A stretch of DNA of 64,000 nucleotides from Vibrio azureus (GCF_002849855.1 NZ_CP018616.1:186001-250000), one strand, 5' to 3'; positions 18,088 through 26,663 are shown, counted from the first letter of the stretch. Program-made: numbers and translations. The notes: generated by a model not told the origin, from the sequence alone.

Positions 18088-19691
18088 TGAAGAAGCAACA
18101 AGGCTCGATTATCCCCTTATTTATATTAGTCATGCTTTCTGCCTTTGTGTTCACTTATTACACTTATGATATCAGCCGTAGCTATTTAGCGGCTAAAGTT
18201 CAAATTAACACCACTCGTGAAATTAATAATTTAATTTCAATTAGCGGTGACACACTTACTGATATCAACCAATCGATAGCACAGCTAAATGGACTGGATA
18301 TTGATCATTCAAAAGGAGATTGGTCTTATGACAACTATGAGGAAAATGACGTTATTTCTGTTGTTTCCACAGTTAACTTGACCCAACACCGTAAACTGAC
18401 GCAAGCATTACCGGATGTATCAGATGATGGATTTGAAGTTGAAACTAAGACTATACGAGCTAAGCATTACGAGGATCTGAATATTATCGTGACAATTTCT
18501 GATGATTCAGAGACTAAATACTTGGTCAATAGTGTCAAATATTCACTGAATAATGCTCTTAAAGTCTTATTTGAACACACTAACTCTAATTTGACCGTCG
18601 TTCCTTTTGGCTATCGCATCAATATAAATGGTAAATGCTGGACAACCTTTCCTCGTGGAGATGGTTTTTCTTTTCAATGGTGGGAAGCCTATTATGCACA
18701 ACTTGATATATTAGATGCTCTAGAGCAGCAACAGCAAAATATCGATAATTTGATTGCTAATACCCGTCATCAGATTGAGCAAAAACAAGCCCGCATTGAC
18801 GAAATTGATCAATTACTGGCAACAACAGATGATCCAGAAGAAATCGATAATTTAAACGCAGAAAAAGAAGCACTTGAAGATGAAATACAAGAGTTGCAAA
18901 GGCAGTTAGAAGATTTATTAAACCAGAAGGAAGACATTGATAATCAAGTTAATGATCAGCAACAGACGATCGAGGATTTACAGTCTTCTCCAACATTCAT
19001 GAAATATAATGAATTAGCAGACCATTACGCTAAAAGTGGTCAAAATTATCTTTATATTGACAATTACTTCGATGCTTTTCTTTATGATCACTCTTATGAC
19101 TATACCGAAGATGATGCAAGAGACGACGCTCTTGTTACTGAGTTTAAGCCTGGTTCATTAAATAAGCTTAGCATTACTAAGAATAAATATTTCGGTAACA
19201 GCCAGACTTGCCCAAGTAAAGCAGTCATTGAGGAGACAACGAGTTATCGTGCTTTTCTCTCTACCGTGAACCAAATGAGCTTTAGTTCGCCGTTTGTCTC
19301 ACCCATTCAAGGTGTCAATTATGCGTTGAAGCACTCTTTTTTAAGTAATAAAGCAAACAGAACGGCAGTTATTCATCTTACTGCTTTAACTGATGACAAG
19401 TTATCTGAGCAAGATCAGAAAGAGAGTGATAAAGATATTTTACAACAGTTCTGCCAGACAATAAAAAAAGATTACATCCACGATGTTTCAGCTAAGTCGA
19501 TTTTCATTGTTAACGATGATTCTAATATCTCAGAGATTGAGTCATTAGAATGTGCGAACCTCTGGCATGATCAATACAGTATTATTAACATTGATGAATT
19601 TGATGACGATGACTTACTTACTGATCGTATTGCCTATGAACTTTTACAAGAATCGAGTTCAAACTATATTGGAAATATAAATGAATCATAA
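18087..19691 (+). CDS. tadG: TadG-like protein with coiled-coil insertion
   Basis: 534 aa. N-terminal TadE/G-type anchor (QQGSIIPLFILVMLSAFVFT), then a segment like a von Willebrand A fold (NIIVTISDDSETKYLVNSVK; later FVSPIQGVNYALKHSFLSNK and TAVIHLTALTDDKLSE). The metal site DxSxS is not preserved (TISDDSE). Between these, residues ~208-300 form a strongly predicted coiled coil rich in Gln/Glu/Asp/Leu (IEQKQARIDEIDQLL; LEDEIQELQRQLEDLL). It probably sits in the periplasm as part of the Tad basal apparatus. It overlaps its neighbours by 1 and 11 bases. Confidence 0.8.
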   Translation: MKKQQGSIIPLFILVMLSAFVFTYYTYDISRSYLAAKVQINTTREINNLISISGDTLTDINQSIAQLNGLDIDHSKGDWSYDNYEENDVISVVSTVNLTQHRKLTQALPDVSDDGFEVETKTIRAKHYEDLNIIVTISDDSETKYLVNSVKYSLNNALKVLFEHTNSNLTVVPFGYRININGKCWTTFPRGDGFSFQWWEAYYAQLDILDALEQQQQNIDNLIANTRHQIEQKQARIDEIDQLLATTDDPEEIDNLNAEKEALEDEIQELQRQLEDLLNQKEDIDNQVNDQQQTIEDLQSSPTFMKYNELADHYAKSGQNYLYIDNYFDAFLYDHSYDYTEDDARDDALVTEFKPGSLNKLSITKNKYFGNSQTCPSKAVIEETTSYRAFLSTVNQMSFSSPFVSPIQGVNYALKHSFLSNKANRTAVIHLTALTDDKLSEQDQKESDKDILQQFCQTIKKDYIHDVSAKSIFIVNDDSNISEIESLECANLWHDQYSIINIDEFDDDDLLTDRIAYELLQESSSNYIGNINES

Positions 19692-20289
19692 TTTGAGAAC
19701 CTTATTGTGTGCTTTTGCCTTTTTCTTTGGCATCACACAGTTATCCTATGCAGATGATGTTGTTGATCACTGTGATGCATACTTGATCCCGAAAAATAAA
19801 ATAAAAGATGGTAGTTACTATTCTTTTATGGGACGTACGATCGAATCACATTCAGTGCAAAGTTATCTACTAAAGCAAAAGTTGAGCGAGTTTAAATCGG
19901 CTGCGTATGATATCTGTGAGAGAAGTGATTTTTCTTTCCTTCATCGCACCTTGAGCGCCAGTCGCTTTACACATCTTTCAACTCTCTATTTTGAGACTGA
20001 TTTTTTTGAAATCAATGATAGGGACCTCTCGCACATATCATCGTCTAATGAATTTATTGACGCCGATGCTTTATTAATTGTTGGTTCTGCCTCTGTGATC
20101 GGTGATGATTTCCACAACTTGAATTTATCGTTGAAGCGTGCAGACCAAGTTGTACAGCGTTTAAAAGGCCGAAAAGACATTTTCCTATTGAATATCGGTG
20201 CTTTTGGTCAAGATACAACTCGTGCGAATGATGAATTTTACAAGGCTAAACGCCGCAGTGTTTCCATCTATGGGCTTTCTTATGAATAA
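19681..20289 (+). CDS. OmpA-like periplasmic protein of the tad operon
   Basis: 202 aa with a signal peptide (LLCAFAFFFGITQLSYA). The C-terminal ~90 residues resemble an OmpA_C domain: LYFETDFFEINDRDLSHIS, then VGSASVIGDDFHNLNLSLKRADQV and a final AKRRSVSIYG. The peptidoglycan-binding Asp of the usual GHTD is replaced (GSAS), so muramyl binding may be lost or altered. OmpA-like proteins often end tad loci. Its stop overlaps the start of the regulator gene by 8 bases, suggesting that their synthesis is coupled. Confidence 0.7.
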   Translation: MNHNLRTLLCAFAFFFGITQLSYADDVVDHCDAYLIPKNKIKDGSYYSFMGRTIESHSVQSYLLKQKLSEFKSAAYDICERSDFSFLHRTLSASRFTHLSTLYFETDFFEINDRDLSHISSSNEFIDADALLIVGSASVIGDDFHNLNLSLKRADQVVQRLKGRKDIFLLNIGAFGQDTTRANDEFYKAKRRSVSIYGLSYE

Positions 20290-20998
20290 GCAAGTATTCT
20301 GGAAACTGGATAAAAGCCATCGCAGACTGTACGGTGAAAATGGCATAGAGATACATTTTACCAAATATGAGTTTAATCTGTTTTTTTACTTGTTGTCCCA
20401 GCAACAACAGGTGTGTTCTAGTTCATCGATCATTGAGCAAGTTTGGGGTGATTCGCCAAAGGGCAGCTATGCTGCAGACAGTTCAAATCTTATTCAGTTA
20501 ATCTCTAAAATTAGGCGGCAGTTAAAACCGCTTGAAAAAATCATGGAAATTAAAAGCCAACGTGGTGTGGGCTACTTTCTTTCTATGTCTGAAGGGTATG
20601 TGTTTAATGACGATGAAATAAGCTACACCCCACAAACGATTTACGATAGAGATTCTGAGACGGAAAAAAAATATCGCTTTTATCAAAGCCAATTTTTAAA
20701 ACAGCTGTTTAGTCTTAACCAAGATCGTCAATTTAGAATACGCGATTTTGGTTTCGTGTTGCTTCTTTCAGTGTTTTTTGGGGGGATTTTATTGTTGCGC
20801 CAGACTTCGCGGCTTCCGACAAGTCCAGTTTACAAGGCGAATTCTGGTTTGCATGTTGGAGACTGTGGCATTCCATCAGAGCTGATTTTTACTCAAGAAA
20901 ATTTGGCTTGTAGCGATATCAGCGACTTTAATTTTGCACAAGATCATTCCTATATCATCAGTAAAGCAGCAGGGAATATCTATGTTTCTTCGTTTTAA
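20282..20998 (+). CDS. ToxR-like membrane-bound transcriptional regulator
   Basis: 238 aa. The cytoplasmic N-terminus is an OmpR-type winged helix (FTKYEFNLFFYLLSQQQQVC ... SNLIQLISKIRRQLKPL ... SQRGVGYFLS), without a receiver domain. A single membrane helix (FVLLLSVFFGGILLL, near residues 156-172) leads to a short periplasmic tail with two cysteines (Cys195 and Cys210). This is the ToxR/CadC one-component layout: an envelope signal controls DNA binding directly. It is buried in the tad operon, so it probably regulates pilin or tad expression; that target is inferred. The frame is open upstream to 20198, but the ATG at 20282 fits the domain start. Confidence 0.8.
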   Translation: MNKQVFWKLDKSHRRLYGENGIEIHFTKYEFNLFFYLLSQQQQVCSSSSIIEQVWGDSPKGSYAADSSNLIQLISKIRRQLKPLEKIMEIKSQRGVGYFLSMSEGYVFNDDEISYTPQTIYDRDSETEKKYRFYQSQFLKQLFSLNQDRQFRIRDFGFVLLLSVFFGGILLLRQTSRLPTSPVYKANSGLHVGDCGIPSELIFTQENLACSDISDFNFAQDHSYIISKAAGNIYVSSF

Positions 20999-21422
20999 GA
21001 AGTCAGGTGTGCTGTTGATGGCGTTTATGGTTTTTTTAGGTGCTACGATGTTAAAAGCAACTGAACCAAGTGAGGTTTGTTACCATCTGAATGCTCAGTT
21101 TTTGTCTGATTCTGGCGCTAATTTTGCTTACTCAGTTGATGTATTGAGTAATGGTAAACTGCTATTAGAAACCGAGCTCAGCGCTAATGGCCAGCATTAT
21201 CAGTATTCTCGCTTATTCGAATACAGCCATATAAAATCGAATACTTTCATTATTCATGAAGTGGGTCGACGCTCTGATGAGAGTCGCGATATTGAGCCGT
21301 TTTTAAAGTTTGATTTCTTTAAGTCCTTACAAGAAGTTGAATTATTTAAGCCTTCAGCAGAAGTGGTACTTGCTCGTTCTGAATCCAGATACCTTTATCT
21401 ACATTCTTCACAAGCATTATAG
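20982..21422 (+). CDS. Small exported protein, last gene of the tad operon
   Basis: 146 aa, with a signal or anchor helix (FKKSGVLLMAFMVFLGATML) and a periplasmic domain of beta-rich appearance (FAYSVDVLSNGKLLLETELS) holding one cysteine. I recognise no family. It overlaps the ToxR-like regulator by 17 bases. By analogy with toxS following toxR it could be a periplasmic partner of that regulator, but no ToxS similarity can be shown by eye. AGGGA sits 7 bases before the ATG at 20982. Confidence 0.65.
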   Translation: MFLRFKKSGVLLMAFMVFLGATMLKATEPSEVCYHLNAQFLSDSGANFAYSVDVLSNGKLLLETELSANGQHYQYSRLFEYSHIKSNTFIIHEVGRRSDESRDIEPFLKFDFFKSLQEVELFKPSAEVVLARSESRYLYLHSSQAL

Positions 21423-21441
21423 GTTTTAAACAACCTGACAT

Positions 21442-21466
21442 CAGCATCTTGAGGTGACTTAGGTAT
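21442..21466. repeat. Copy of the GCATCTTGAGG intergenic repeat
   Basis: CAGCATCTTGAGGTGACTTA and the next five bases match the terminal repeat of the element at 42522-42790 (inverted orientation to its left end). It follows the tad operon end by 20 bases. Confidence 0.6.
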
Positions 21467-21474
21467 TGACTAAG

Positions 21475-21502
21475 AAAAAAAAGGGGAAGCATAGACTTCC
21501 CC
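21475..21502 (-). terminator. Terminator of the TonB2 cluster
   Basis: GGGGAAG (21483-21489) pairs perfectly with CTTCCCC (21496-21502) around a 6-base loop. On the minus strand it is followed by eight Ts (complement of 21475-21482). It lies 125 bases past the TPR gene stop, with a repeat copy in between. It is the transcript end for the minus-strand tonB group. Confidence 0.8.
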
Positions 21503-21557
21503 CAAACGTGCGACTGACTCACACTTAATTTACACATTACCTAGGGGTGAACTTGTG

Positions 21558-21588
21558 TATACCCAAGCATCTTGAGGTTACTTGGGTA
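21558..21588. repeat. Second copy of the GCATCTTGAGG repeat, dyad form
   Basis: TATACCCAAG at the left and CTTGGGTA at the right enclose CATCTTGAGGTTA, making a dyad. The same 25-base unit, without the left half, occurs at 21442-21466, and it forms both ends of the element at 42522-42790. Confidence 0.6.
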
Positions 21589-21627
21589 CAGCGAATAAAC
21601 AAAGTCTCCTATTTGTCGTATGCATGC

Positions 21628-22842
21628 TTAGCTTTGCGATTCTAAAAAGTTTATCCACGGGCCTGCCATATTGCTTATTTCTGGTACAAGAGCTGAATTT
21701 TTCATCGCTTTAAGAGCATGATTGGGCTGATTCAATTCAAAATGTGCCATGCCTCGAATATAACTCAGTTCCCCTTTGTCCTTTCGCTTGGCATCCGGCG
21801 CGGCTTTTTTGGCAAACTTGGTTGCTGCTGCATATTGCTTATCTAAAATCATTAAACGAGCAACTTTGAGCTGCGTCTTGGCTGTGGGTGCCATGTTATA
21901 AGCAAGAAGGTAAGTATCAATCGACTTATCTAATTCTTGCGCTTGTTGCCAGAAAGAAGCCAACTTTTCTAAGTTAGCGGCACTGCGCGTCACCAGACCT
22001 TGCTCTATGGAAGCTTGTAGCGTGGTGGCTGCTCGATAAGGGACACCTTGATAAGCTTGGAAGTTGACCAAACGTAAATGCTCTTTTTCACCTTCTAATA
22101 GACCTAATTTGTGGGCCATTTCTAATGTGGATAAGGCATTGCGCTCTTGTTTCAACTCCATGTATATGCCGGAGAGCTGAGTCCAGTAACGCTTATTTTG
22201 TGGGTACTCAGTAGTTAAGATCTTAAGTACCCCCGCCACACTTCTAAACTGTTTGAGTTCGTAATGGGCAGACATCAACAACTGATACCAAGATTCACTC
22301 GGGTTTTTACTCATCGCAATCGCTTGTTTGGTGGGAGGGATTGCATTTTTGTAATCTCCAAGTTGAACATAGGCACTGGCTAGAGTGATATAAGCGTGTG
22401 CTTGTGGTTTTTCTTCTGTGCTCTGTGCGGTTTTAAACCATTCCTTCATGGTTACAACGGATTGTTTAAATTGCCCCTCTGCGAGATAAAGTTGGGCTAA
22501 GCTGTAACGCACTTGCTGGGCTACGGGTACTGGCAATGCGTCAAGGCTTAAGGCCTGAGCAAAATATTTTGCAGCTTTGGGATAGTCATCTTTTAATGAA
22601 TATAGAAATCCCATTTGTTGCAGCAAAACGGCTTTGTCATATTGTTTTTTCCCCGAGCTTTTTAGTGCCGCGTTGATCTTGGCGACGGCTTTGGTGTAAT
22701 TCTCCTCAGCAATCAGCTCTTGTACTTTATTGACTGTCCGAAATGTTCTGTCAGATAGCTCCGGGTTAGCGGCAATAACAGGCGCGCTAGACACGCCTGA
22801 AATCAACGCCAGAGAAGCCAACCACTTTATATATCCTTTCAT
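21628..22842 (-). CDS. TPR protein of the TonB2 cluster
   Basis: 404 aa, signal peptide (KWLASLALISGVSSAPVIAA) followed by a chain of tetratricopeptide repeats (KAAKYFAQALSLDALP; AHAYITLASAYVQLGDYKNA; YWTQLSGIYMELKQERNALS and more), so a periplasmic protein-interaction scaffold. Vibrio TonB2 operons end with such a TPR gene after tonB2. It starts 11 bases after the tonB stop. Role in the TonB complex is inferred from position. Confidence 0.85.
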   Translation of the reverse strand: MKGYIKWLASLALISGVSSAPVIAANPELSDRTFRTVNKVQELIAEENYTKAVAKINAALKSSGKKQYDKAVLLQQMGFLYSLKDDYPKAAKYFAQALSLDALPVPVAQQVRYSLAQLYLAEGQFKQSVVTMKEWFKTAQSTEEKPQAHAYITLASAYVQLGDYKNAIPPTKQAIAMSKNPSESWYQLLMSAHYELKQFRSVAGVLKILTTEYPQNKRYWTQLSGIYMELKQERNALSTLEMAHKLGLLEGEKEHLRLVNFQAYQGVPYRAATTLQASIEQGLVTRSAANLEKLASFWQQAQELDKSIDTYLLAYNMAPTAKTQLKVARLMILDKQYAAATKFAKKAAPDAKRKDKGELSYIRGMAHFELNQPNHALKAMKNSALVPEISNMAGPWINFLESQS

Positions 22843-22853
22843 TGTGTGACTCC

Positions 22854-23486
22854 TTAATTGGTTGAGAACTCAATTTCCTGTGATAAGCGGGCATCAGCGG
22901 GCTTACCATCGACCATCTTGGGTTTAAAGGTCCACTTTGAAACGGTTTTTTTCGCGGCTCGACCTAACCCGAGTTTGCGAGGCGTTTCTTTGAGTACTTT
23001 GATGTCCTGAACCCCACCTCGTTGGTTGACGGTAAACTCGATTAAAACGATGCCCTTTTCGATTCCTGCTCGTGCTGCCTTACGTGGCATCTGAGGTTGG
23101 AATGTGGCCAAAGGTACGGGGCCGCCGCTTCCTGCCAATTTAGCTCCACCACCTTGGGTGTAGTGACCGAGTACCGAACCACCAGTCACATTGACTGGCA
23201 GATCCAGTTTTGGCATATCCATTGGAATTTGCTCCATAACCGGCTTGACCGTTGCGGTGACCTTCATCTCTGGGGGAGGGGGTGGGCGCTTCGGTGGTGG
23301 CGGTTTGGGTAATTCGCGTTTTTTCTCCTGTATTTTTTCATCGGGTTTAATGCGTATGAATTCCACCATGCGGAGGTCTTCATTTGACACTAATTCGTGG
23401 CGCTCTTTATTTACCAGCTTGTCCATCCCCCAGAATAATCCGAGGGAGACAATCAGCGCCAAGGCAAGGGAGGCCAAATACCGCAT
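22854..23486 (-). CDS. tonB2: Energy transducer TonB (TonB2 type)
   Basis: 210 aa. N-terminal membrane anchor (MRYLASLALALIVSLGLFWG), a proline-rich spacer (LPKPPPPKRPPPPPEMKV) and a C-terminal TonB domain (VLIEFTVNQRGGVQDIKVLK ... VSKWTFKPKMVDGKPA). Unlike TonB1 it has a short spacer, as in Vibrio TonB2. The start at 23486 is preceded by AAGGA and lies just after the exbD stop; the longer open frame would overlap exbD by 41 bases. It transmits proton-motive energy from ExbB/ExbD to outer-membrane receptors. Confidence 0.92.
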   Translation of the reverse strand: MRYLASLALALIVSLGLFWGMDKLVNKERHELVSNEDLRMVEFIRIKPDEKIQEKKRELPKPPPPKRPPPPPEMKVTATVKPVMEQIPMDMPKLDLPVNVTGGSVLGHYTQGGGAKLAGSGGPVPLATFQPQMPRKAARAGIEKGIVLIEFTVNQRGGVQDIKVLKETPRKLGLGRAAKKTVSKWTFKPKMVDGKPADARLSQEIEFSTN

Positions 23487-23490
23487 AGGC

Positions 23491-23898
23491 TTAATCCTTA
23501 TTGGTTGCGGCAATGGAGATACTTTCGACACCTGCCATCTTGATCTGGTCCATCACTTTTACGACCACGCCAGCATTGGCTTCGGTATCCGCTTGGATGA
23601 CAACCGCACCATCAGGGCTTTCTGCGCGAAGGCGCTCAATGTTGGCACGTACGGCATCAGTTTCGATGCGGCGTTTATCGACCCAAACATCACCTGCAGC
23701 GCCGATAGCGACCATGATGTTCCCTTTTTTCACGGTTTGCGCAGAGCTTGCCGTAGGACGATTGACTTCTAGACCGGCTTCTTTCACGAACGACGTGGTA
23801 ACGATAAAGAAGATCAACATGATGAATACGATGTCGAGCATCGGAGTCATATCGATAGCAGCTTCGTCACTGCTATTATTGCTATAGCGTCTTTTCAT
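23491..23898 (-). CDS. exbD2: Biopolymer transport protein ExbD
   Basis: 135 aa inner-membrane protein. A short cytoplasmic N-terminus is followed by one membrane helix (DMTPMLDIVFIMLIFFIVTT) that carries the essential Asp of the ExbD/TolR family (Asp in MLDIVF), then a periplasmic domain (VVIQADTEANAGVVVKVMDQ). It forms the proton channel with ExbB. Gene spacing is 26 bases after exbB and 4 before tonB. Confidence 0.95.
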   Translation of the reverse strand: MKRRYSNNSSDEAAIDMTPMLDIVFIMLIFFIVTTSFVKEAGLEVNRPTASSAQTVKKGNIMVAIGAAGDVWVDKRRIETDAVRANIERLRAESPDGAVVIQADTEANAGVVVKVMDQIKMAGVESISIAATNKD

Positions 23899-23924
23899 GA
23901 CCTATACCTCTTATTTCCGTTTAC

Positions 23925-24452
23925 TCAGGCAATGTGCTTTAACTTATCTTCAAGTTTCTGCGTGGTAACTTTGGCTAAATGATCAAGACGAGTACTGAAG
24001 AAAAGTCCTGATAGTGAAGCCACCATCCCAGCAAGTGTCGGGATCGTTGCCTTTGAGATCCCTGAGGCCATTGCTCTAGGGCTTCCTGTTCCTGTTACTG
24101 CCAAGATATCGAACACTTGGATCATACCGACAACGGTGCCAAGTAGACCCAGTAGAGGGCAAAGTGCGATTAACACTTTGATGATGGGTAACCCCTTTTT
24201 ATTCTCGATATCCTGACGAGAGACCATTTCTTGTCGGATCATCTTAGCGTTCCAGCTTTGATGCTCTGAACGTGCTTGCCAAGAGCTGATGGTGTTTTTC
24301 ATGGCTTTTGGCGCGACGGCAGCGAAGTAAAACCAACGTTCTAGCAAGACTGCCCATAACATAAAGCTGAGGATGAAAATGGCGACGAGTACATCGCCAC
24401 CCATTCCCAAGAAGCGCCTAATTGATTCCAGTTCTGCGATTAACCACCACAT
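23925..24452 (-). CDS. exbB2: ExbB proton-channel protein
   Basis: 175 aa MotA/TolQ/ExbB family. Three membrane segments are visible: GGDVLVAIFILSFMLWAVLL near residue 20, then VLIALCPLLGLLGTVVGMIQ and ATIPTLAGMVASLSGLFFST near 90-155, with the conserved GLLGTVxGM motif. It is the short ExbB of the TonB2 system and follows the ExbB-like TtpC gene by 9 bases. Confidence 0.93.
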   Translation of the reverse strand: MWWLIAELESIRRFLGMGGDVLVAIFILSFMLWAVLLERWFYFAAVAPKAMKNTISSWQARSEHQSWNAKMIRQEMVSRQDIENKKGLPIIKVLIALCPLLGLLGTVVGMIQVFDILAVTGTGSPRAMASGISKATIPTLAGMVASLSGLFFSTRLDHLAKVTTQKLEDKLKHIA

Positions 24453-24461
24453 AGCGCCTCC

Positions 24462-25823
24462 TTAGCTTTCGGCCTTATGCAGCTTTTCCTGATAGCGAGC
24501 GATGAAACCTGCACTCTGTTCTTCAAGAGTTTGCACCAAGCGACGGCCTTTACTGTGTACGATGGTGTAGAGGAACAGCAGTGGGATCGCGACCACTAGA
24601 CCAAGCATGGTTGTCACTAGTGCCTCAGAAATACCACCCGCCATCAGTTTTGGATCGCCTGTACCGAATAGAGTGATGGCTTGGAAAGTACCAATCATTC
24701 CCATAACGGTACCAAGTAGACCGAGCAGAGGCGCTACAGAAGCAAACAGCTTGATTGAGCTCACAAAGCGTTCAATACTTGGAGCATTACGTAAGATGAT
24801 CTCATCTAATTTGGCTTCCAGATCTTCTAGGTTGTCCCCTTTATGCTCTTGGTAAGCTTGAATTACTTCACCTAGAGGGTTACCTGGTATCACGCTGTCT
24901 GAGCTGGCTTGTTTGCGCATTTTGCTGCCAATCACTAATAGACGTACGTAACAGATAAGGGCAATCAGTGCGCCAACCGCTCCCATCGCTAGGATCACAT
25001 AGCCGACAACGCCACCTTGGTCGATGCGTTCTTGCACGGTGGGGCTCTGAACAAGCAAAGATAAGATCACGCCACGTGAAGGATCGAGGAAAAGGGGTTC
25101 GTATGCGTTATTTGCTGCTTCAAAGCCGCCAACTAAACCAGTGATGTTGTTACTTGGCTGACGAGACAGTTCTTCAAACTTACCGGTTTGAGGGACATAA
25201 GTGACGTATTTACCGTCTGCAATCGCGTTGAATTCACCAACCAAAGTGATGTCTCGAACGGCTTCTTTACCTTCTCCGTAAACAACCGTTGCTGATGCCG
25301 TGGTTGTTTCTCCTGAGGCGACGATTTGCTGCAGAATGGTGTACCAAAATGCTTCCAGCTCTTGAGTAGAAGGTAATGCTTTGCTCTCAGCCAGTTTGGT
25401 CAGAAGCGCTTCACGTTCAGGAAACAGCACTGCATTTTGTGACGCCGCAAATAAGCCTTTAAATTCGCCAGCATATTGACGAACGACCCCAAACATTTCA
25501 CCTAAGGTGCCGGAACGCACGCGAAGAGTTTCTGTTAGCTCGGTTAACTGCTTGTCGTTCTCGTCAAAGGTGGCTTTCAGTTGGTCACCTAGAGTTTGTT
25601 GTGCGGCAAGTTCATCACGAGCCTGCTGTAAGAGAGCGGCTTGCTGATCGCGGTTATTTTTGAACTCCGCTTCACGTACTTTGTTCTGCTTAGACTCAAC
25701 GATACTCTCTGATTGAACGTTTTTAAGCAGTTCTGATAAATTTTTCGGAGTGTCGGCATTGACGCCCGCGACCATAATGAAACTCGCAAGTAAGCCAGCG
25801 GCTAGAGTTTTGAATCCTTTCAT
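24462..25823 (-). CDS. ttpC: TtpC, TonB2-system ExbB-like protein
   Basis: 453 aa. Signal peptide (LAAGLLASFIMVAGVNA), a long coiled-coil periplasmic region (residues ~30-110) and then a MotA/TolQ/ExbB domain with GYVILAMGAVGALIALICYV, SVAPLLGLLGTVMGMIGTFQ and TTMLGLVVAIPLLFLYTIVH. The fusion of a periplasmic domain to an ExbB core is the TtpC architecture that Vibrio TonB2 needs for function. It starts 2 bases after the DUF3450 stop. Confidence 0.92.
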   Translation of the reverse strand: MKGFKTLAAGLLASFIMVAGVNADTPKNLSELLKNVQSESIVESKQNKVREAEFKNNRDQQAALLQQARDELAAQQTLGDQLKATFDENDKQLTELTETLRVRSGTLGEMFGVVRQYAGEFKGLFAASQNAVLFPEREALLTKLAESKALPSTQELEAFWYTILQQIVASGETTTASATVVYGEGKEAVRDITLVGEFNAIADGKYVTYVPQTGKFEELSRQPSNNITGLVGGFEAANNAYEPLFLDPSRGVILSLLVQSPTVQERIDQGGVVGYVILAMGAVGALIALICYVRLLVIGSKMRKQASSDSVIPGNPLGEVIQAYQEHKGDNLEDLEAKLDEIILRNAPSIERFVSSIKLFASVAPLLGLLGTVMGMIGTFQAITLFGTGDPKLMAGGISEALVTTMLGLVVAIPLLFLYTIVHSKGRRLVQTLEEQSAGFIARYQEKLHKAES

Positions 25824-25825
25824 TT

Positions 25826-26590
25826 TTATTCCTCCCCAGCAAATACAGGCAGTTTGATCAGCGCAGGTGGCGCTTGTTTCTTAGCGATACGCAGTCCTTG
25901 TTGTACAGCAAGGCGGTAGCTTTCAGGTAGGGATTCCCATTGGCGAGTTTGTTGGTTCCACATGCCCGTTTCACCGCCATCAGGTGATTGGAACAGCAGG
26001 GCAGTACGACCAACACGTAGGAAATCGTACGTCACGGTTTCCCCATTTCGCTCCAGGCTTGCTTTGTAAGACTCCAGCGAGCGTGAAAAGCCTTCTTCGA
26101 TTTGATAGGCCGCCATGACTTTACGGAATTTTTCCGATGTGGTGACATCAGCACGATCCATGAGGTCACGAAGTTCTTGGACACGAATGGTGCGCTCTTC
26201 TTTTTGGAAAGGCAGATCGAGGGTCACGAATTCATCTAATGCGTCGATCATTTTTAAGGTTAGGGGCACCACTTCCGTTGCCGTTTGGTCGATCTGAGCA
26301 ATCTGAGCGTTGAGAGAATCCAGCTCTCCTTGCTGTGACTCAACCATACGGCTGATTTGTTCGTTGTAGACTTTCATGCTGTCGATCTGGCGAAGTAAGC
26401 CTTTGTATTCGCTCAGCATGCTTTCTGTACTTTCTGCGTAGTGATCAATTTTTTGTTGTGAAGCCTGAGAAGACTTGGTTACTTTCGCTTGATTCGCGAC
26501 CACAGTGCCTGAGTCTGCTGCGATTGCTGTTCCACTTACCGCCAACAGAGCGGCAGTGATTGCACTTACGCCAAATTCCTTTAACGCCAT
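25826..26590 (-). CDS. DUF3450 family periplasmic protein
   Basis: 254 aa, signal peptide (ITAALLAVSGTAIAADSG) and a long alpha-helical, coiled-coil region (YAESTESMLSEYKGLLRQID ... VESQQGELDSLNAQIAQIDQ), then a globular end (FLRVGRTALLFQSPDGGETG; MWNQQTRQWESLP). DUF3450 proteins are found ahead of ttpC in Vibrio TonB2 operons. Molecular role unknown. It shares a transcription direction with the receptor gene 73 bases upstream. Confidence 0.88.
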   Translation of the reverse strand: MALKEFGVSAITAALLAVSGTAIAADSGTVVANQAKVTKSSQASQQKIDHYAESTESMLSEYKGLLRQIDSMKVYNEQISRMVESQQGELDSLNAQIAQIDQTATEVVPLTLKMIDALDEFVTLDLPFQKEERTIRVQELRDLMDRADVTTSEKFRKVMAAYQIEEGFSRSLESYKASLERNGETVTYDFLRVGRTALLFQSPDGGETGMWNQQTRQWESLPESYRLAVQQGLRIAKKQAPPALIKLPVFAGEE

Positions 26591-26630
26591 AGTTGCATCC
26601 TTGTCAGTGTGTAAAATGTCAGTCGGTTGT

Positions 26631-26653
26631 GGCGCAGGAAAATGACCTGCGCC
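26631..26653 (-). promoter_or_regulatory. Intercistronic stem-loop between receptor and TonB2 genes
   Basis: GGCGCAGG (26631-26638) and CCTGCGCC (26646-26653) form a perfect GC-rich 8-bp stem with a 7-base loop in the 73-bp gap after the receptor gene. No T-run follows on the minus strand, so it is not a classical terminator. It may stabilise the receptor mRNA or cause partial read-through. Confidence 0.5.
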
Positions 26654-26663
26654 AAAAGTTTGC

